64,000 bases of DNA from Caulobacteraceae bacterium (lineage in GTDB: Bacteria; Pseudomonadota; Alphaproteobacteria; Caulobacterales; Caulobacteraceae), in NCBI GenBank assembly GCA_947475465.1, contig CANJLK010000008.1, positions 1 to 64,000 on the forward strand. Reading direction: 5' to 3'. Positions 38,206 through 48,666 of this stretch are shown piece by piece. The first letter of the stretch is position 1. Each line of letters begins with the position of its first letter. A program made the position numbers and the translations under genes. The notes beneath the pieces are model-generated. The model searched no databases and was not told the origin of the DNA. It worked only from the letters and a program-made list of their open reading frames with translations.

Positions 38206-38479
38206 GGCTCGAATCTACCCCCTTTCTCCTGACCGGGAGGTGAACGTAGCGATGGAATTCGTCCGTTCAAGGCCAGACCCTTCCTGGTTGAGGCGGCGTC
38301 ACCGCAGCCAGAGGGGTAGGGTCTGTATGCAAACGCTTCGAGCGCGTCGGGCGGGCCAACCGGTTTCCACTTTGCCCTGACGCGGTCTGAGCCTTCCGAC
38401 AAGCGAGCAGTCTTGCTAGGGTTGCTCCCGAAATGAGGCGCGCCGGTTCGGCCAGCGCCTGCGAAGGACGGACGGGTCC

Positions 38480-39568
38480 ATGACTGAGGCGCCGAGCGCG
38501 CCCGGCGCCAGTGAGCGCAGCCGGGGAAGCAATGCCAGTGAACTGCCCTGTTACGGGGCGCTCGACCTGGGCACCAACAACTGCCGATTGCTGATCGCCA
38601 CGCCACTGGGCGCGAGCTTCCGGGTGGTCGAGGCCTATTCGCGGATCGTGCGGTTGGGCGAGGGGCTGGACCAGTCCGGCCGGCTTTCCGAGGCCGCAAT
38701 GGACCGGGCCCTTGCGGCGCTGAAGGTCAGCGCCGAGAAGGTCCGCCGAAGGCGGGTGGTGCGGTTGCGCGCCATCGCCACCCAGGCCTGCCGGATCGCT
38801 GAGAACGGGAAGGCCTTCCTCGACCGGGTGACGGCGGAGACCGGCCTCAACCTGCAGATCATCAGCCCGCAGGAAGAGGCGCGCCTCTCCGTCCAGGGTT
38901 GCCTCAACCTCATCGACCGGACGAGCGACGCGGCCCTGGTGGTCGATGTGGGCGGCGGTTCGACGGAGTTGTCCTGGGTCGACCTGAAGGGCGCCCCGCC
39001 CACCGGCATGCCGCCGCTTCGGGCCTGGCTTTCGGTGCCCATGGGCGTTGTCACCCTGGCCGAGCGGTTCCCGGAGGGGGCGATGGCCACCGAGGCCTGG
39101 TTCCGGGCCATGGTCGAGGCGGTCAAGGCCGAGATCAGCGCCTTTCGCCGGGCCGACGGCCTGCGCGAAGTGTTCGACACCGACCGTGGCCACCTGATCG
39201 GCACCTCCGGCGCGATCACCAGCCTGGCGGGACTGCATCTGGAGCTGCCCCGGTACGACCGCAGCCGCGTGGACGGAATCTGGATGACCCGGGCGCAATG
39301 CGAGGCCGCCGCCGACCGGCTGTTGGGCCTTAATGCCCAGGAGCGCGCCCAGCAGCCCTGCATCGGGCCCGACCGCGCCGACCTGGTGCTGGCCGGCGCG
39401 GCGATCCTGCAGGCGGTGCAGGAGCTTTGGCCGAGCACGCGGGTGCGTGTCGCTGACCGGGGCCTGCGCGAGGGCATATTGCTGTCTCTGATGGCCGAGA
39501 AAAGCGGCCAGAAGCGCCGGCGGCGGCGCGGCGGCCGTCCGCGCAGTCCAACCGGAGTCGCGGCGTGA
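38480..39568 (+). CDS. Ppx/GppA-family phosphatase
   Basis: A 362-residue member of the exopolyphosphatase / guanosine pentaphosphatase family with the actin-like ATPase fold: YGALDLGTNNCRLLIA (phosphate 1 motif), LVVDVGGGSTELSWV (phosphate 2) and GTSGAITSLAGL. It is the short, two-domain form without the HD-like C-terminal domain. It hydrolyses terminal phosphates from polyP or pppGpp. The C-terminus is basic (RRRRGGRPRS). Its stop overlaps the rlmE start by four bases (GTGA), so the two are coupled; this ppx-rlmE pairing is common in alphaproteobacteria. Confidence 0.9.
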   Translation: MTEAPSAPGASERSRGSNASELPCYGALDLGTNNCRLLIATPLGASFRVVEAYSRIVRLGEGLDQSGRLSEAAMDRALAALKVSAEKVRRRRVVRLRAIATQACRIAENGKAFLDRVTAETGLNLQIISPQEEARLSVQGCLNLIDRTSDAALVVDVGGGSTELSWVDLKGAPPTGMPPLRAWLSVPMGVVTLAERFPEGAMATEAWFRAMVEAVKAEISAFRRADGLREVFDTDRGHLIGTSGAITSLAGLHLELPRYDRSRVDGIWMTRAQCEAAADRLLGLNAQERAQQPCIGPDRADLVLAGAAILQAVQELWPSTRVRVADRGLREGILLSLMAEKSGQKRRRRRGGRPRSPTGVAA

Positions 39569-40287
39569 GCGAGGCTCCGCCGCCCGGCGGGCCGCCCCGC
39601 AAGCGCATGGTCAAGCCGCCCACCGGCGGCACGGAGGCCGGCCGGGCCAAGCCGGCGCGTCTGAAGACCGCCTGGAAACGCACGCCGTCGCAACAAGCCT
39701 GGCTGACCCGCCAGATCAACGATCCCTTCGCCACGGCCGCCCGCGCCCATGGCTACCGCAGCCGCGCGGCCTACAAGCTGACCGAACTGGACGACAAGTT
39801 CAGGCTCCTGAAGCCTAACGCCCGGGTGGTCGACCTGGGGGCGGCGCCCGGGGGCTGGACCCAGGTGGCCATCGAGCGCGGCGTGACCCACATCGTGGGC
39901 GTCGACCTGTTGCCGGTCGATCCCCTGCCGCCGGCCCAGATCCTGATGATGGACTTCACCGACCCCGAGTGCGGGCCGGAACTGATCCGCCTGTTGGGCG
40001 GGGCGCCCGACGTGGTGATCTCGGACATCGCGCCCAACACCGTGGGTCACCGCCAGACCGACCACCTGCGGATCGTCGGCCTGATCGAGGCCGCCGCCGA
40101 CTTCGCCGTCGAGGTTCTGGTTCCGGGCGGCGCCTTCATCGCCAAGGCCTTCCAGGGCGGCGAGACGGCCGAGGTGATCGCCCAGCTGAAGCGTCACTTC
40201 GCCGACGTGCGCACGGTGAAGCCCAAGGCAAGCCGCACGGACTCCTCGGAGCTCTACCTAGTGGCGCTGAAGTTCAAGGGACGCTGA
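39565..40287 (+). CDS. rlmE: 23S rRNA 2'-O-methyltransferase RlmE (FtsJ/RrmJ)
   Basis: A 240-residue RlmE, which methylates U2552 of 23S rRNA during 50S assembly. The SAM site is VVDLGAAPGGWTQVA, and the KDKE residues are present: the lysine in SRAAYKLTELD, Asp in DISDIAPNT-like VVISDIAPN, lysine in AFIAKAFQGG and glutamate in SSELYLVAL. A basic N-terminal extension (about 50 residues, rich in Pro, Lys and Arg) may help bind rRNA. It starts at GTG 39565, overlapping the phosphatase gene. Confidence 0.95.
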   Translation: MSEAPPPGGPPRKRMVKPPTGGTEAGRAKPARLKTAWKRTPSQQAWLTRQINDPFATAARAHGYRSRAAYKLTELDDKFRLLKPNARVVDLGAAPGGWTQVAIERGVTHIVGVDLLPVDPLPPAQILMMDFTDPECGPELIRLLGGAPDVVISDIAPNTVGHRQTDHLRIVGLIEAAADFAVEVLVPGGAFIAKAFQGGETAEVIAQLKRHFADVRTVKPKASRTDSSELYLVALKFKGR

Positions 40288-40305
40288 GGGCGCCTTCGCG
40301 GCGCA

Positions 40306-40941
40306 TCAGCCTGAGGGGCGGGACGGGGTCCAGTCGCCCAGCTCCAACTTGTCATGGCCGGACTTTTCCCAACCATCCATATGCGCCGATGGCGGGGACC
40401 TGCCTGAGGGAGCGGTGTTTATGGATGGTTGGGACAAGCCCGGGGATGACGAACAGGAGTGGGAGACGGAGAACGACGCGTCCCCGTCCTCCCAGAGTGC
40501 GGCATCGAAAGGCACCTCGAGGTCGCGGCAGATCTGGGCTGCGAGGAGGGCGAGTGGTGCGTCGGCGTAGTCCGCGTCGGGGTCGGTCATGAGCCGCGTG
40601 TCCAGGTCCGAGAACAGGTCCTCGGCCTCGTCCTCGGAGAATTCCGCCGCGATGGCCTGGGTGACAAGGCGCTCGACCTCGCGCTTGCGCCTGGCCCCGC
40701 GTTCCGTTGCCCGGCGGGCGGCACGTTCAAGGCCTTCCTGCTCAAAGCGGGCCTGGAGCGCCAGGGTCTGACGGACGGCCCGGGAAACCCGGGCGTATTT
40801 CAGGATTATGGCGCCGCTGTCGGCGTCGGGCTCGGCCGCCTGCCGGGGCAGGTCGCGGACCAGCGCCATGCCGATCTCGGCCAGTTCACCCAACAGCGCC
40901 TGCCGTCGCGCCGTCTGACATGGGTCCTGCGTGTCTATCAT
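40306..40941 (-). CDS. Unknown protein, SOS-controlled, with palindrome-derived C-terminal extension
   Basis: A 211-residue protein. The first ~160 residues are mainly helical and charged: RRQALLGELAEIGMALVRDL, an ILKYARVSRAVRQTLALQARFEQEG stretch, an Arg-rich LERAARRATERGARRKREVE, an acidic SEDEAEDLFSDLDTRL and QICRDLEVPFDAALWEDG. The last ~45 residues, about 168-211, are unlike the rest (low-complexity, Ser/Pro-rich, HMDGWEKSGHDK) and are encoded by an inserted palindromic element at 40351-40450. ATG 40941 lies directly next to a LexA box (40942-40956); there is no ribosome site, so a leaderless message is plausible. I do not recognise the domain. DNA-damage regulation is inferred from the box. 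Confidence 0.65.
   Translation of the reverse strand: MIDTQDPCQTARRQALLGELAEIGMALVRDLPRQAAEPDADSGAIILKYARVSRAVRQTLALQARFEQEGLERAARRATERGARRKREVERLVTQAIAAEFSEDEAEDLFSDLDTRLMTDPDADYADAPLALLAAQICRDLEVPFDAALWEDGDASFSVSHSCSSSPGLSQPSINTAPSGRSPPSAHMDGWEKSGHDKLELGDWTPSRPSG
40351..40450. repeat. ~100-bp palindromic element inserted in a coding region
   Basis: The segment begins GTCATGGCCGGACTTTTCCC and ends in the near-complement GGACAAGCCCGGGGATGAC. A perfect 14-base core (40367-40380 TCCCAACCATCCAT with 40421-40434) is flanked by about 17 bases matching imperfectly, giving arms of ~31 bases around an inner ~38-base loop. It looks like a mobile palindromic repeat (REP/BIME-like or RPE-like). It stays in frame with the host gene on the minus strand. 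Confidence 0.7.
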
Positions 40942-40956
40942 GAACAAAAGAAGAAC
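40942..40956. promoter_or_regulatory. LexA (SOS) box at the start of the unknown gene
   Basis: GAAC-AAAAGAA-GAAC at 40942-40956 matches the same GAAC-N7-GAAC pattern as the ssb box, differing only inside the spacer (AAAAGAA versus ATAAGAA). It abuts the start codon of the minus-strand gene 40306-40941, a position where bound LexA would block initiation. Confidence 0.8.
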
Positions 40957-41007
40957 ATAGGCGCCCGGCGCCTGTCAAGAATTGTCGCTTGCGGCCGCGG
41001 GCGGGGC

Positions 41008-41751
41008 CTACAGGTAGAGGGCGCGACTAATGCGGACGCCATAGCCAGGGTCGGGCCTTCCGCCTTCACTGAGACGTTCCATGAAGGCGGCAAGGGCCAG
41101 GTCCCGGCGCCTGGGCAGGCGCGTACGGTCCGCAGCCGCCAGGGCGGCGGCCATCTCCGCGCGGCTGAGGTCAGTGCAGTAGCAGGGCGCTCCGGGCTGC
41201 TGGCGCCAGGACTGGGCCAGCGGGCCCGCATCGATGGCGTCGAACCCGGTGTCCTCGACAAGCGCCATGCCGACCTCGCGATCCCGCGTGCTGTCAGCCG
41301 CCACGGGCAGGGCGACTCGGTCGGGGCTCCCAGGAGGCCTCCCCTTGCCCGCGAGGGAGGCTGCGCCGAGCGAATTCCATGCCTTGACCACGGGGCGGTC
41401 CAACTGCTCGACAACCCATAGGCTTTCGGCCTGGCCCGCTTCGATCGCCCCGATCACCCCGTTGCGTTGCGGGTAGTAGTTCGAGGTGTCCATCACGATG
41501 TCGCCGGCCGGCAGGTTCTCCAACAGGGGCGCGAGCGCGGGCAGGCGGTCCAAGGGGATCGACAGGATCGCGACGTCGACGTCGGTCAGGGCTTCGGTCG
41601 CGGTCACCGCGCGTGCGCCGTGGGCCAGGGTGTCGGCCGTGATGGTCCCTGGCCCGCGCGAATTGGCGGCCTTCACCGCGTGGCCTGCGGCGCTGAGTTT
41701 CAGCACCAGGCTCTTGCCGATCTGACCCACGCCGAGGACGCCGATTTTCAT
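41008..41751 (-). CDS. NAD(P)-binding reductase-like protein (F420H2:NADP-type)
   Basis: A 247-residue Rossmann-fold protein of the NADP oxidoreductase, coenzyme F420-dependent, family. The dinucleotide-binding loop is IGVLGVGQIGKSLVLKLSAAG, followed by KAANSRGPGTI, which places Asn-Ser-Arg at the NADP phosphate; DVDVAILSIPLD and DTSNYYPQRNG are conserved. It probably uses NADP with an unknown substrate; F420 use is not implied in this group. ATG 41751 is chosen because the fold starts there. No operon partner is clear. Confidence 0.85.
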   Translation of the reverse strand: MKIGVLGVGQIGKSLVLKLSAAGHAVKAANSRGPGTITADTLAHGARAVTATEALTDVDVAILSIPLDRLPALAPLLENLPAGDIVMDTSNYYPQRNGVIGAIEAGQAESLWVVEQLDRPVVKAWNSLGAASLAGKGRPPGSPDRVALPVAADSTRDREVGMALVEDTGFDAIDAGPLAQSWRQQPGAPCYCTDLSRAEMAAALAAADRTRLPRRRDLALAAFMERLSEGGRPDPGYGVRISRALYL

Positions 41752-41973
41752 GGTAGGGGTCCTCGATTTCCGGCGGCCGGCCGATGCGGTCGGCGGGCCG
41801 GGTCGCCTGTTCTGCGACGAATAGCACATCTGGTCGCGGCCTACCGCGCGACCGGCTCGTCTATTCCGGCCTCCTGCTCGACCCGGAAACTGCTGGCCCA
41901 GGCCGAAATGTACGGCGGCTGGAAATCACCTGGAAGCCGGCTGCGGCGAGCTTGGCCTTGAGGTCGGCGACCC

Positions 41974-43329
41974 CTACGCCAGGCGACGCCGGCCTTCCCA
42001 AAGCCTTGCGCCGAAGATGCAGACCGCGGCCCCGAAGGCGCAGACGCCAGCGAAGACATAGAGCTCGCGCGGGCCTCCGCCCTGGAGCAGGATGTAGCTT
42101 CCGAAGAGGGGCCCAACCATCGCCCCGATGCGGGTGAACCCCAGCGCGAAGCCGATGCCGGCGCCGCGCAGTTCGGGCGGATAGAGCCGCACGACCGCGG
42201 CGGGCACGCTGAACTGCGCGCCGATGCCGAAGAGCCCGGCGACGAAGATCAGGGCCAGGATCTGGTTGATCGGGCCGCCGCCGAAGGCCACGGCCATGGT
42301 CAGGGCGCCGCCGCCCAGATAGCCCAGGGTCATCATGCCATAGGGCCCGTACCGATCGATCAGGCGGGCGAACACAAGCGTTCCGATCAATCCGCCCGCG
42401 TTCAGCGCGGTGCTGCCGTGGATTGCGTCTTGAAGGTTGTGGCCGCTGTCGCGGAGGATGCTGGGGAGCCAGTTGGCGAGGAAATAGAAGAACACGCCGC
42501 CGATCATCGAGGTCGACATCAGGAGGATCGTCGCGGTCGCCCGTCCGTCGCGGAACAGCGCCGCCGCTGAGTTGCGGACGTCCGGCGCATCGGGCCGGGC
42601 CCCGATCCTCATCACCTGTCCGGCCCTGCCGATCAGGCGTAGGGCCCGCTCGATTTGATCCGTCCGGCCGCGGGCCGCCAGGATCGTCAGGGGCTCGGGA
42701 ACGCGCGCGGCGATGATCGGCAGGAGGATGAGGGGCAGGGCGCCGCCCAGGATGAAGACGGCCTGCCAGCCGTAGTGCTCCATCAGCCGCGCGCTGGCCA
42801 TGCTGCCGACCACCGCGCCCAGGAGCTGGATACTGAAGGCGCTTGTCACGAACAGAGCGCGCACCCTGGCCGGAGAGTAAGCGGCCAGGATCGCGACGAT
42901 GGCGGGAATGGCCGCCCCCAGCCCGACGCCCGTGACCGCCCGCAGCGCGGCCAGGGCGAGGATGTCCTTGGTCAAGACAGTCGCCAGGGTCCCGAAGGCG
43001 AAGACCAGGGTGCTGAGGATGACGATACGCTTTGGGCCGACGCGATCGCTGAGCGGGCCGATGAAGAAGCCGCCCAGCACGCCGCCCAGCAGGCCCGCGC
43101 TGAAAATCGGCCCCAGCGCAGCGGCGGTCATCCCCCACTCGCGGCGGATCTCCGGGGCCGCGAAGGCGATCGATTGGGTGTCGAAGCCGTCGAGCATCGA
43201 GAGCAACGCACAAAGCACAATGACGAGCCATTGGCCTGAGGTGATCGGCGAGCGGTCGAGTATCGCCTCGGCGTCGGGGAAATCGTCAGGCGCAGGCGTT
43301 GCGTCGCCGATGGCGCTTGTGGATTGCAT
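41974..43329 (-). CDS. MFS transporter, aromatic acid:H+ symporter (AAHS)-like
   Basis: A 451-residue protein with 12 predicted helices. The loop 2-3 motif FFIGPLSDRVGPKRIVIL and the helix 1 MLDGFDTQSIAFAAPEI (the DGFD motif of AAHS transporters such as PcaK and BenK) identify the group. It would import an aromatic or similar acid with protons. The LysR-type gene just upstream on the same strand may regulate it. No catabolic genes for an aromatic acid are nearby, so the substrate is open. The 222 bases to the next minus-strand gene hold no convincing feature. Confidence 0.88.
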   Translation of the reverse strand: MQSTSAIGDATPAPDDFPDAEAILDRSPITSGQWLVIVLCALLSMLDGFDTQSIAFAAPEIRREWGMTAAALGPIFSAGLLGGVLGGFFIGPLSDRVGPKRIVILSTLVFAFGTLATVLTKDILALAALRAVTGVGLGAAIPAIVAILAAYSPARVRALFVTSAFSIQLLGAVVGSMASARLMEHYGWQAVFILGGALPLILLPIIAARVPEPLTILAARGRTDQIERALRLIGRAGQVMRIGARPDAPDVRNSAAALFRDGRATATILLMSTSMIGGVFFYFLANWLPSILRDSGHNLQDAIHGSTALNAGGLIGTLVFARLIDRYGPYGMMTLGYLGGGALTMAVAFGGGPINQILALIFVAGLFGIGAQFSVPAAVVRLYPPELRGAGIGFALGFTRIGAMVGPLFGSYILLQGGGPRELYVFAGVCAFGAAVCIFGARLWEGRRRLA

Positions 43330-43447
43330 GCAAACTCTCCCCCCGGACCGCCGCAGGCGTACGGCGTGGTTGCGTCGCCGACAGATCCTTGCCGCTGTCA
43401 GTCGGGCTCAGCCTGCTTGATCTGGACCTCCCGGGCAAGGGCCGGCG

Positions 43448-44383
43448 CTAGGCCTTGCCGGCGGCGCCCTCGTTTGAGGGCGCGCCCGCCTGCCCATCTG
43501 GCCACGGTGGCGTCCGTTGGCCCTGATCGACCAGCCAGTCCCGGAAGCGGGTGAGGGCGCGGCTCTCGGCGCCGGACGAGGCCATGAGGGCGAAGGCGCT
43601 TTCGGCCCGGCGGAAGCCGTAGGGGGCGATCAGCCGGCCTTCCAGCACATGCTCGGCGACCAGCGGCCAGGGCAGGATGGCGACGCCCAGACCAGCCAGG
43701 GCCGCATCCATGGCGAAGTGCAGGTGGGCAAAGGGGCGCTCCGGGGCGGGCGCCAGTTCGAAGCCGGCGACGGCGGCCCAGATCGCCCAACCCTGGGGGT
43801 GGCTCTGGGCGGACAGGCGAGGCGCCGACAGCGGGTCGTCGGCGAAGCGCCGGGCGAGCGGCGGCGTCATCACCGGGCCGATCCGGTTTTGAATGAAGGG
43901 CGTCACGGCGGGCTCGGTCAGGCGACTGGCGGGCACGATCCGAACGATCGCCTGCGCGCCGCGATGCGTGACCGCCTGCGACGCCAGTTCCTCAAGGTGG
44001 AGGCGGATATCCGGATGCTTCGCGGCGAAGTCCGGCAGGCGGGGAATGAGCCACTTCACCGAGAGGCTGGCGTTGACCGCGACATGCAGGTCCTCGCCGT
44101 CGCCGCGCAGCCCCTGGACCGCCTGGGCGATCCCGTCGAAGGCGCGGGTCAGGGCCGGGAGAAGCTGTTGACCGGCGGCGGTGAGTTCGAGCCGATGTCT
44201 GGGGCCGGCGAAGAGGCGAACGCCCAGGGCGGCCTCCAGCGCTTTTACCTGCCGGCTGACCGCGCTGTGGGTGACGTGCAGTTCCTCGGCGGCCAGGGTG
44301 GCGCGGCCGGTGCGGGCCATGGTTTCGAAGGCCCGCAGCGCGTTCAGGGACGGGAGCGGTCTCAATGTGAGATTTTCGAACAT
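43448..44383 (-). CDS. LysR-family transcriptional regulator
   Basis: A 311-residue LTTR. The winged helix-turn-helix lies at residues ~10-70 (LNALRAFETMARTGRATLAAEELHVTHSAVSRQ, then LEAALGVRLFAGPRH). The effector domain is of the GcvA/AmpR sub-type (LHVAVNASLSVKWLIPRLPDF). It likely controls the adjacent MFS gene, 118 bases further on the same strand, in response to a small molecule. ATG 44383 is the family start; the frame upstream has no signal. Confidence 0.9.
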   Translation of the reverse strand: MFENLTLRPLPSLNALRAFETMARTGRATLAAEELHVTHSAVSRQVKALEAALGVRLFAGPRHRLELTAAGQQLLPALTRAFDGIAQAVQGLRGDGEDLHVAVNASLSVKWLIPRLPDFAAKHPDIRLHLEELASQAVTHRGAQAIVRIVPASRLTEPAVTPFIQNRIGPVMTPPLARRFADDPLSAPRLSAQSHPQGWAIWAAVAGFELAPAPERPFAHLHFAMDAALAGLGVAILPWPLVAEHVLEGRLIAPYGFRRAESAFALMASSGAESRALTRFRDWLVDQGQRTPPWPDGQAGAPSNEGAAGKA

Positions 44384-44621
44384 AGTGGATCGGATATGTC
44401 GGTTTCCTCTCATTCGCAATGGGCGCATCCAGCCTGGCCATGTCGATGGCCATCACCTGCGACCCGCCAGCCGACGTCCTGAGCAGCCTGCTGAAGGCCC
44501 TGGGCGGACGACGAAAGGAGACGGCGCGGATGGCGCCGCCGGCGCCGCAAGCCTGCCATTGCTACGCGGTATATTCTGGGGCGCTGAGCCCATCGCAACA
44601 CAGGTCGCTCAGGAGGATTCC

Positions 44622-45395
44622 ATGACCGCGCCGCCGGTGACGCCCGTCGACTACGACAAGGCCCAGCATGCCGCCTACGCCAAGGGCCGCGCGCTGAGCG
44701 CCGATGCGATCGGGCGCTATATGAGCCTCTTCGCCGAACATCTGCCCCGGCGCCGGCCGCTGAGCGGCATCGACCTGGGTTCGGGGACAGGGCGCTTCAG
44801 CCCGGCGCTGGCGGAGGCCTTCGGCGGGCCGGTCCACGGCGTTGAGCCGTCGGCGCGGATGCGCGAGGCGGCGATGGCTCAGGCCGCGCACCCACGCGTG
44901 CGCTACATGGCCGGGGAGGCCGCCGCCATTCCCCTGGACGATGCGACCGCCGACTTCGTGCTGATGTTCCTGTCCTTCCACCACGTGCCGGACCGGGCGA
45001 CCGCGGCGGCGGAGATCGCCCGGGTGCTGAAGCCGGGGGGCCGGTTCATCCTGCGCAGCACCTTCAAGGAGCGGATTCCCGATCACTGGTGGCGCAGCTT
45101 CTTCACGCGAAGCCACGAGGTGGAGGAGGCGATGTTTCCCTCGACGGATGAAGCCCGCGCGATCTTCGAAGCCGCCAGTTTCGCGACCCGCGAGGTGGTG
45201 TTTCAGGAGATCCCGTTCGAGGGGGACATGGGCGAGGCCGTGGAGAAACTGAAGCTCCGGGCCGTGTCGGTGTTCGAGCATATGACGGCGGAGGAACTGG
45301 ACCAGGGATTCGCCGCCATCGAGGCGGCGTTCGCGGCGGGGACCATCGAGGAGAAGTCGACTTTCGGCGATTTCATCGTTTTCGAACGCCGCTGA
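44622..45395 (+). CDS. Class I SAM-dependent methyltransferase
   Basis: A 257-residue methyltransferase with motif I GIDLGSGTGRFSPAL, the acidic GVEPSA after strand 2, ADFVLMFLSFHHVPD (motif post I) and the loop RVLKPGGRFILRS, all of the Methyltransf_11 type (UbiE-like). Substrate unknown. ATG 44622 is preceded by AGGAGGA six bases away. The gene faces away from the LysR gene; 238 bases between them hold no gene I can support. Confidence 0.88.
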   Translation: MTAPPVTPVDYDKAQHAAYAKGRALSADAIGRYMSLFAEHLPRRRPLSGIDLGSGTGRFSPALAEAFGGPVHGVEPSARMREAAMAQAAHPRVRYMAGEAAAIPLDDATADFVLMFLSFHHVPDRATAAAEIARVLKPGGRFILRSTFKERIPDHWWRSFFTRSHEVEEAMFPSTDEARAIFEAASFATREVVFQEIPFEGDMGEAVEKLKLRAVSVFEHMTAEELDQGFAAIEAAFAAGTIEEKSTFGDFIVFERR

Positions 45396-46925
<1,530 letters not shown>

Positions 46926-46954
46926 TCGGAAGCAAGCCTTAGGGGCTGGGGGAG

Positions 46955-47371
46955 ATGACCATGTTCGACTATCAAACGCCGGCCGAGGTGAAGCTGCTGG
47001 GCGCAGCGGTCATCGTGGGGCTCGTGCAGCTGCTGTGGGCGGCGGGCGCGGCGCGCCGCCAGCAGGGGGACCTCAAGTGGGCGGCGGGACCCCGGGACGA
47101 TCCCAGGCCGTTGAGTGGGGTGGCGGCCAGGCTCGACCGCGCCTTCCGCAACTTCATGGAGACCTTCCCGTTCTTCGCCGCCGCCGTCCTGGCCGCGGCC
47201 CTGACGGCCAAGACCGGCACGCCCCTGACGCTCTATGGCTCGGCGCTCTATGTCGCGGCCCGCGCGCTCTATGTTCCGGTCTATGCGGCGGGCGTCCAGA
47301 CTGTGCGCTCGATCATCTGGTTCGTCTCGATGGCGGGGCTCATCATGGTGCTCGCAGCCCTTTTTCGGTGA
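46955..47371 (+). CDS. MAPEG-family membrane protein
   Basis: A 138-residue integral membrane protein with four helices. LDRAFRNFMETFPFFAAAVLAA is the conserved MAPEG motif (eicosanoid and glutathione metabolism family, here bacterial), followed by ALYVAARALYVPVYAAGVQTVRSIIW. Many bacterial members have glutathione transferase or peroxidase activity, but that is not certain here. It is 29 bases after guaB and five bases before the RNA methyltransferase gene, so it is part of that run. Confidence 0.92.
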   Translation: MTMFDYQTPAEVKLLGAAVIVGLVQLLWAAGAARRQQGDLKWAAGPRDDPRPLSGVAARLDRAFRNFMETFPFFAAAVLAAALTAKTGTPLTLYGSALYVAARALYVPVYAAGVQTVRSIIWFVSMAGLIMVLAALFR

Positions 47372-47376
47372 CTTGA

Positions 47377-48666
47377 ATGCGTGACGCCGGACGCCTCGCG
47401 GCGGCCATCGATGTCCTGACCCAGATCGAAGAGCGGCACCGGCCTGTCCGGATGGCGCTGAAGAATTGGGGGGAGAGCGCGCGCTACGCGGGGTCGAAGG
47501 ACCGCGCCTTCGTCTCGGGCCTGGTGCTGGATGTGCTGCGCCGCCGCCGCTCGCTGGGCTGGCGGATGGGCGACGACAGCGTCCGCGCCGTGGCGCTGGG
47601 GGCGTTGAGGCTCCTGTGGGACTGGCCGGTCGAGCGGGTCGCCGAGGCGGCGGGCGAGGAACCGCACGGGCCGGGTCCCTTGACGGATGCCGAGCGGGCC
47701 GCGCTTGACGCGCCGCGTGACCTGGCCGATGCGCCGACGCCGGTGAAGGGCGACTATCCCGACTGGCTGGACGCCCAGCTGTTCCGGGTCTTCGGCGAAG
47801 ATCGGGCCGCGGAGGGCGCAGCCTTGTCGGAACGGGCGCCGGTGGACCTGCGGGTCAATCTGCTGAAATCCGATCCGGAGCGGACGCTGAAGGCGCTGGC
47901 CTCGCTGTCCGCCCAACCCACCGAGGTCCTGCCCACGGCGCTGCGGATGCCGGCCCTGGACCCGATGACCCGCTCCGGGGCGGTGGAAACCATCCCGCAG
48001 TTCTCAAAGGGCTGGTTCGAAGTCCAGGACCTGGGCTCGCAGATCGCCGTCACGGCGGCGGGCGAGGTCAAGGGCAAGCAGGTTCTGGACCTGTGCGCAG
48101 GCGGCGGGGGCAAGACCCTGGCGCTGGCCGCGGCCATGGGCAATTCCGGCCAGATCTACGCCTATGACAGCGACGCCCGGCGCTTGGCCGACACCATCCG
48201 CCGGGCCGACAGGGCGGGCGTCCGCAACCTGCAGATCCGATCGCCGGTGAACCCCGATCCGCTGAAGGGGCTGGAGGGCCGGATGGACGTGGTGTTCATC
48301 GACGCGCCCTGCAGCGGCACGGGATCATGGCGGCGGCACCCCGACACCAAGTGGCGGCTGTCGCCCGACACGCTCGCCCAGCGGATCGCCGACCAGGACG
48401 CCGTGCTGGACGCCGGCGCGCCGTTCGTGAAACCGGGCGGGCGCCTCGTCTATGTCACCTGCTCGGTGCTGCCGGAGGAGGACGAGGACCGCGTCACGGC
48501 GTTTCTCGCCCGGACCGGTGGCTTCGCGCCCCGGCCCGCCACCGACGATCCGAAACTGACGCAATATCTGACGCCGGAGGGCTATCTTCGGCTGACCCCA
48601 CGGAGCGCGGGGACCGACGGCTTTTTCGTAGCCGTCCTGCAAAAGCCCGCCAACGGAGCCTCATGA
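47377..48666 (+). CDS. RsmB/NOP-family RNA (cytosine-5) methyltransferase
   Basis: A 429-residue protein. Residues ~1-130 are helical and resemble the NusB-like part of RsmB; the catalytic domain has the SAM motif [22 protein letters not shown], the motif [21 protein letters not shown] and the catalytic motif [11 protein letters not shown] with the nucleophile cysteine. It methylates cytosine in rRNA (C967-type) or another RNA. It overlaps guaA by four bases (ATGA). Strict RsmB assignment is not certain because several paralogues are usual. Confidence 0.9.
   Translation: MRDAGRLAAAIDVLTQIEERHRPVRMALKNWGESARYAGSKDRAFVSGLVLDVLRRRRSLGWRMGDDSVRAVALGALRLLWDWPVERVAEAAGEEPHGPGPLTDAERAALDAPRDLADAPTPVKGDYPDWLDAQLFRVFGEDRAAEGAALSERAPVDLRVNLLKSDPERTLKALASLSAQPTEVLPTALRMPALDPMTRSGAVETIPQFSKGWFEVQDLGSQIAVTAAGEVKGKQVLDLCAGGGGKTLALAAAMGNSGQIYAYDSDARRLADTIRRADRAGVRNLQIRSPVNPDPLKGLEGRMDVVFIDAPCSGTGSWRRHPDTKWRLSPDTLAQRIADQDAVLDAGAPFVKPGGRLVYVTCSVLPEEDEDRVTAFLARTGGFAPRPATDDPKLTQYLTPEGYLRLTPRSAGTDGFFVAVLQKPANGAS

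Noticed and set aside
38177..38380. Small open frame of 67 codons between hspQ and ppx/gppA
   Set aside because: It overlaps the hspQ start, has no ribosome site and reads through a noncoding-looking segment.
41830..41973. Minus-strand peptide fragment VADLKAKLAAAGFQVI beyond the MFS gene as a gene remnant
   Set aside because: It is read in a frame shadowing the MFS gene and is too short; no homologous neighbour supports it.
44410..44601. Short open frames on both strands between the LysR and methyltransferase genes
   Set aside because: They overlap each other, lack ribosome sites and show no conserved features.
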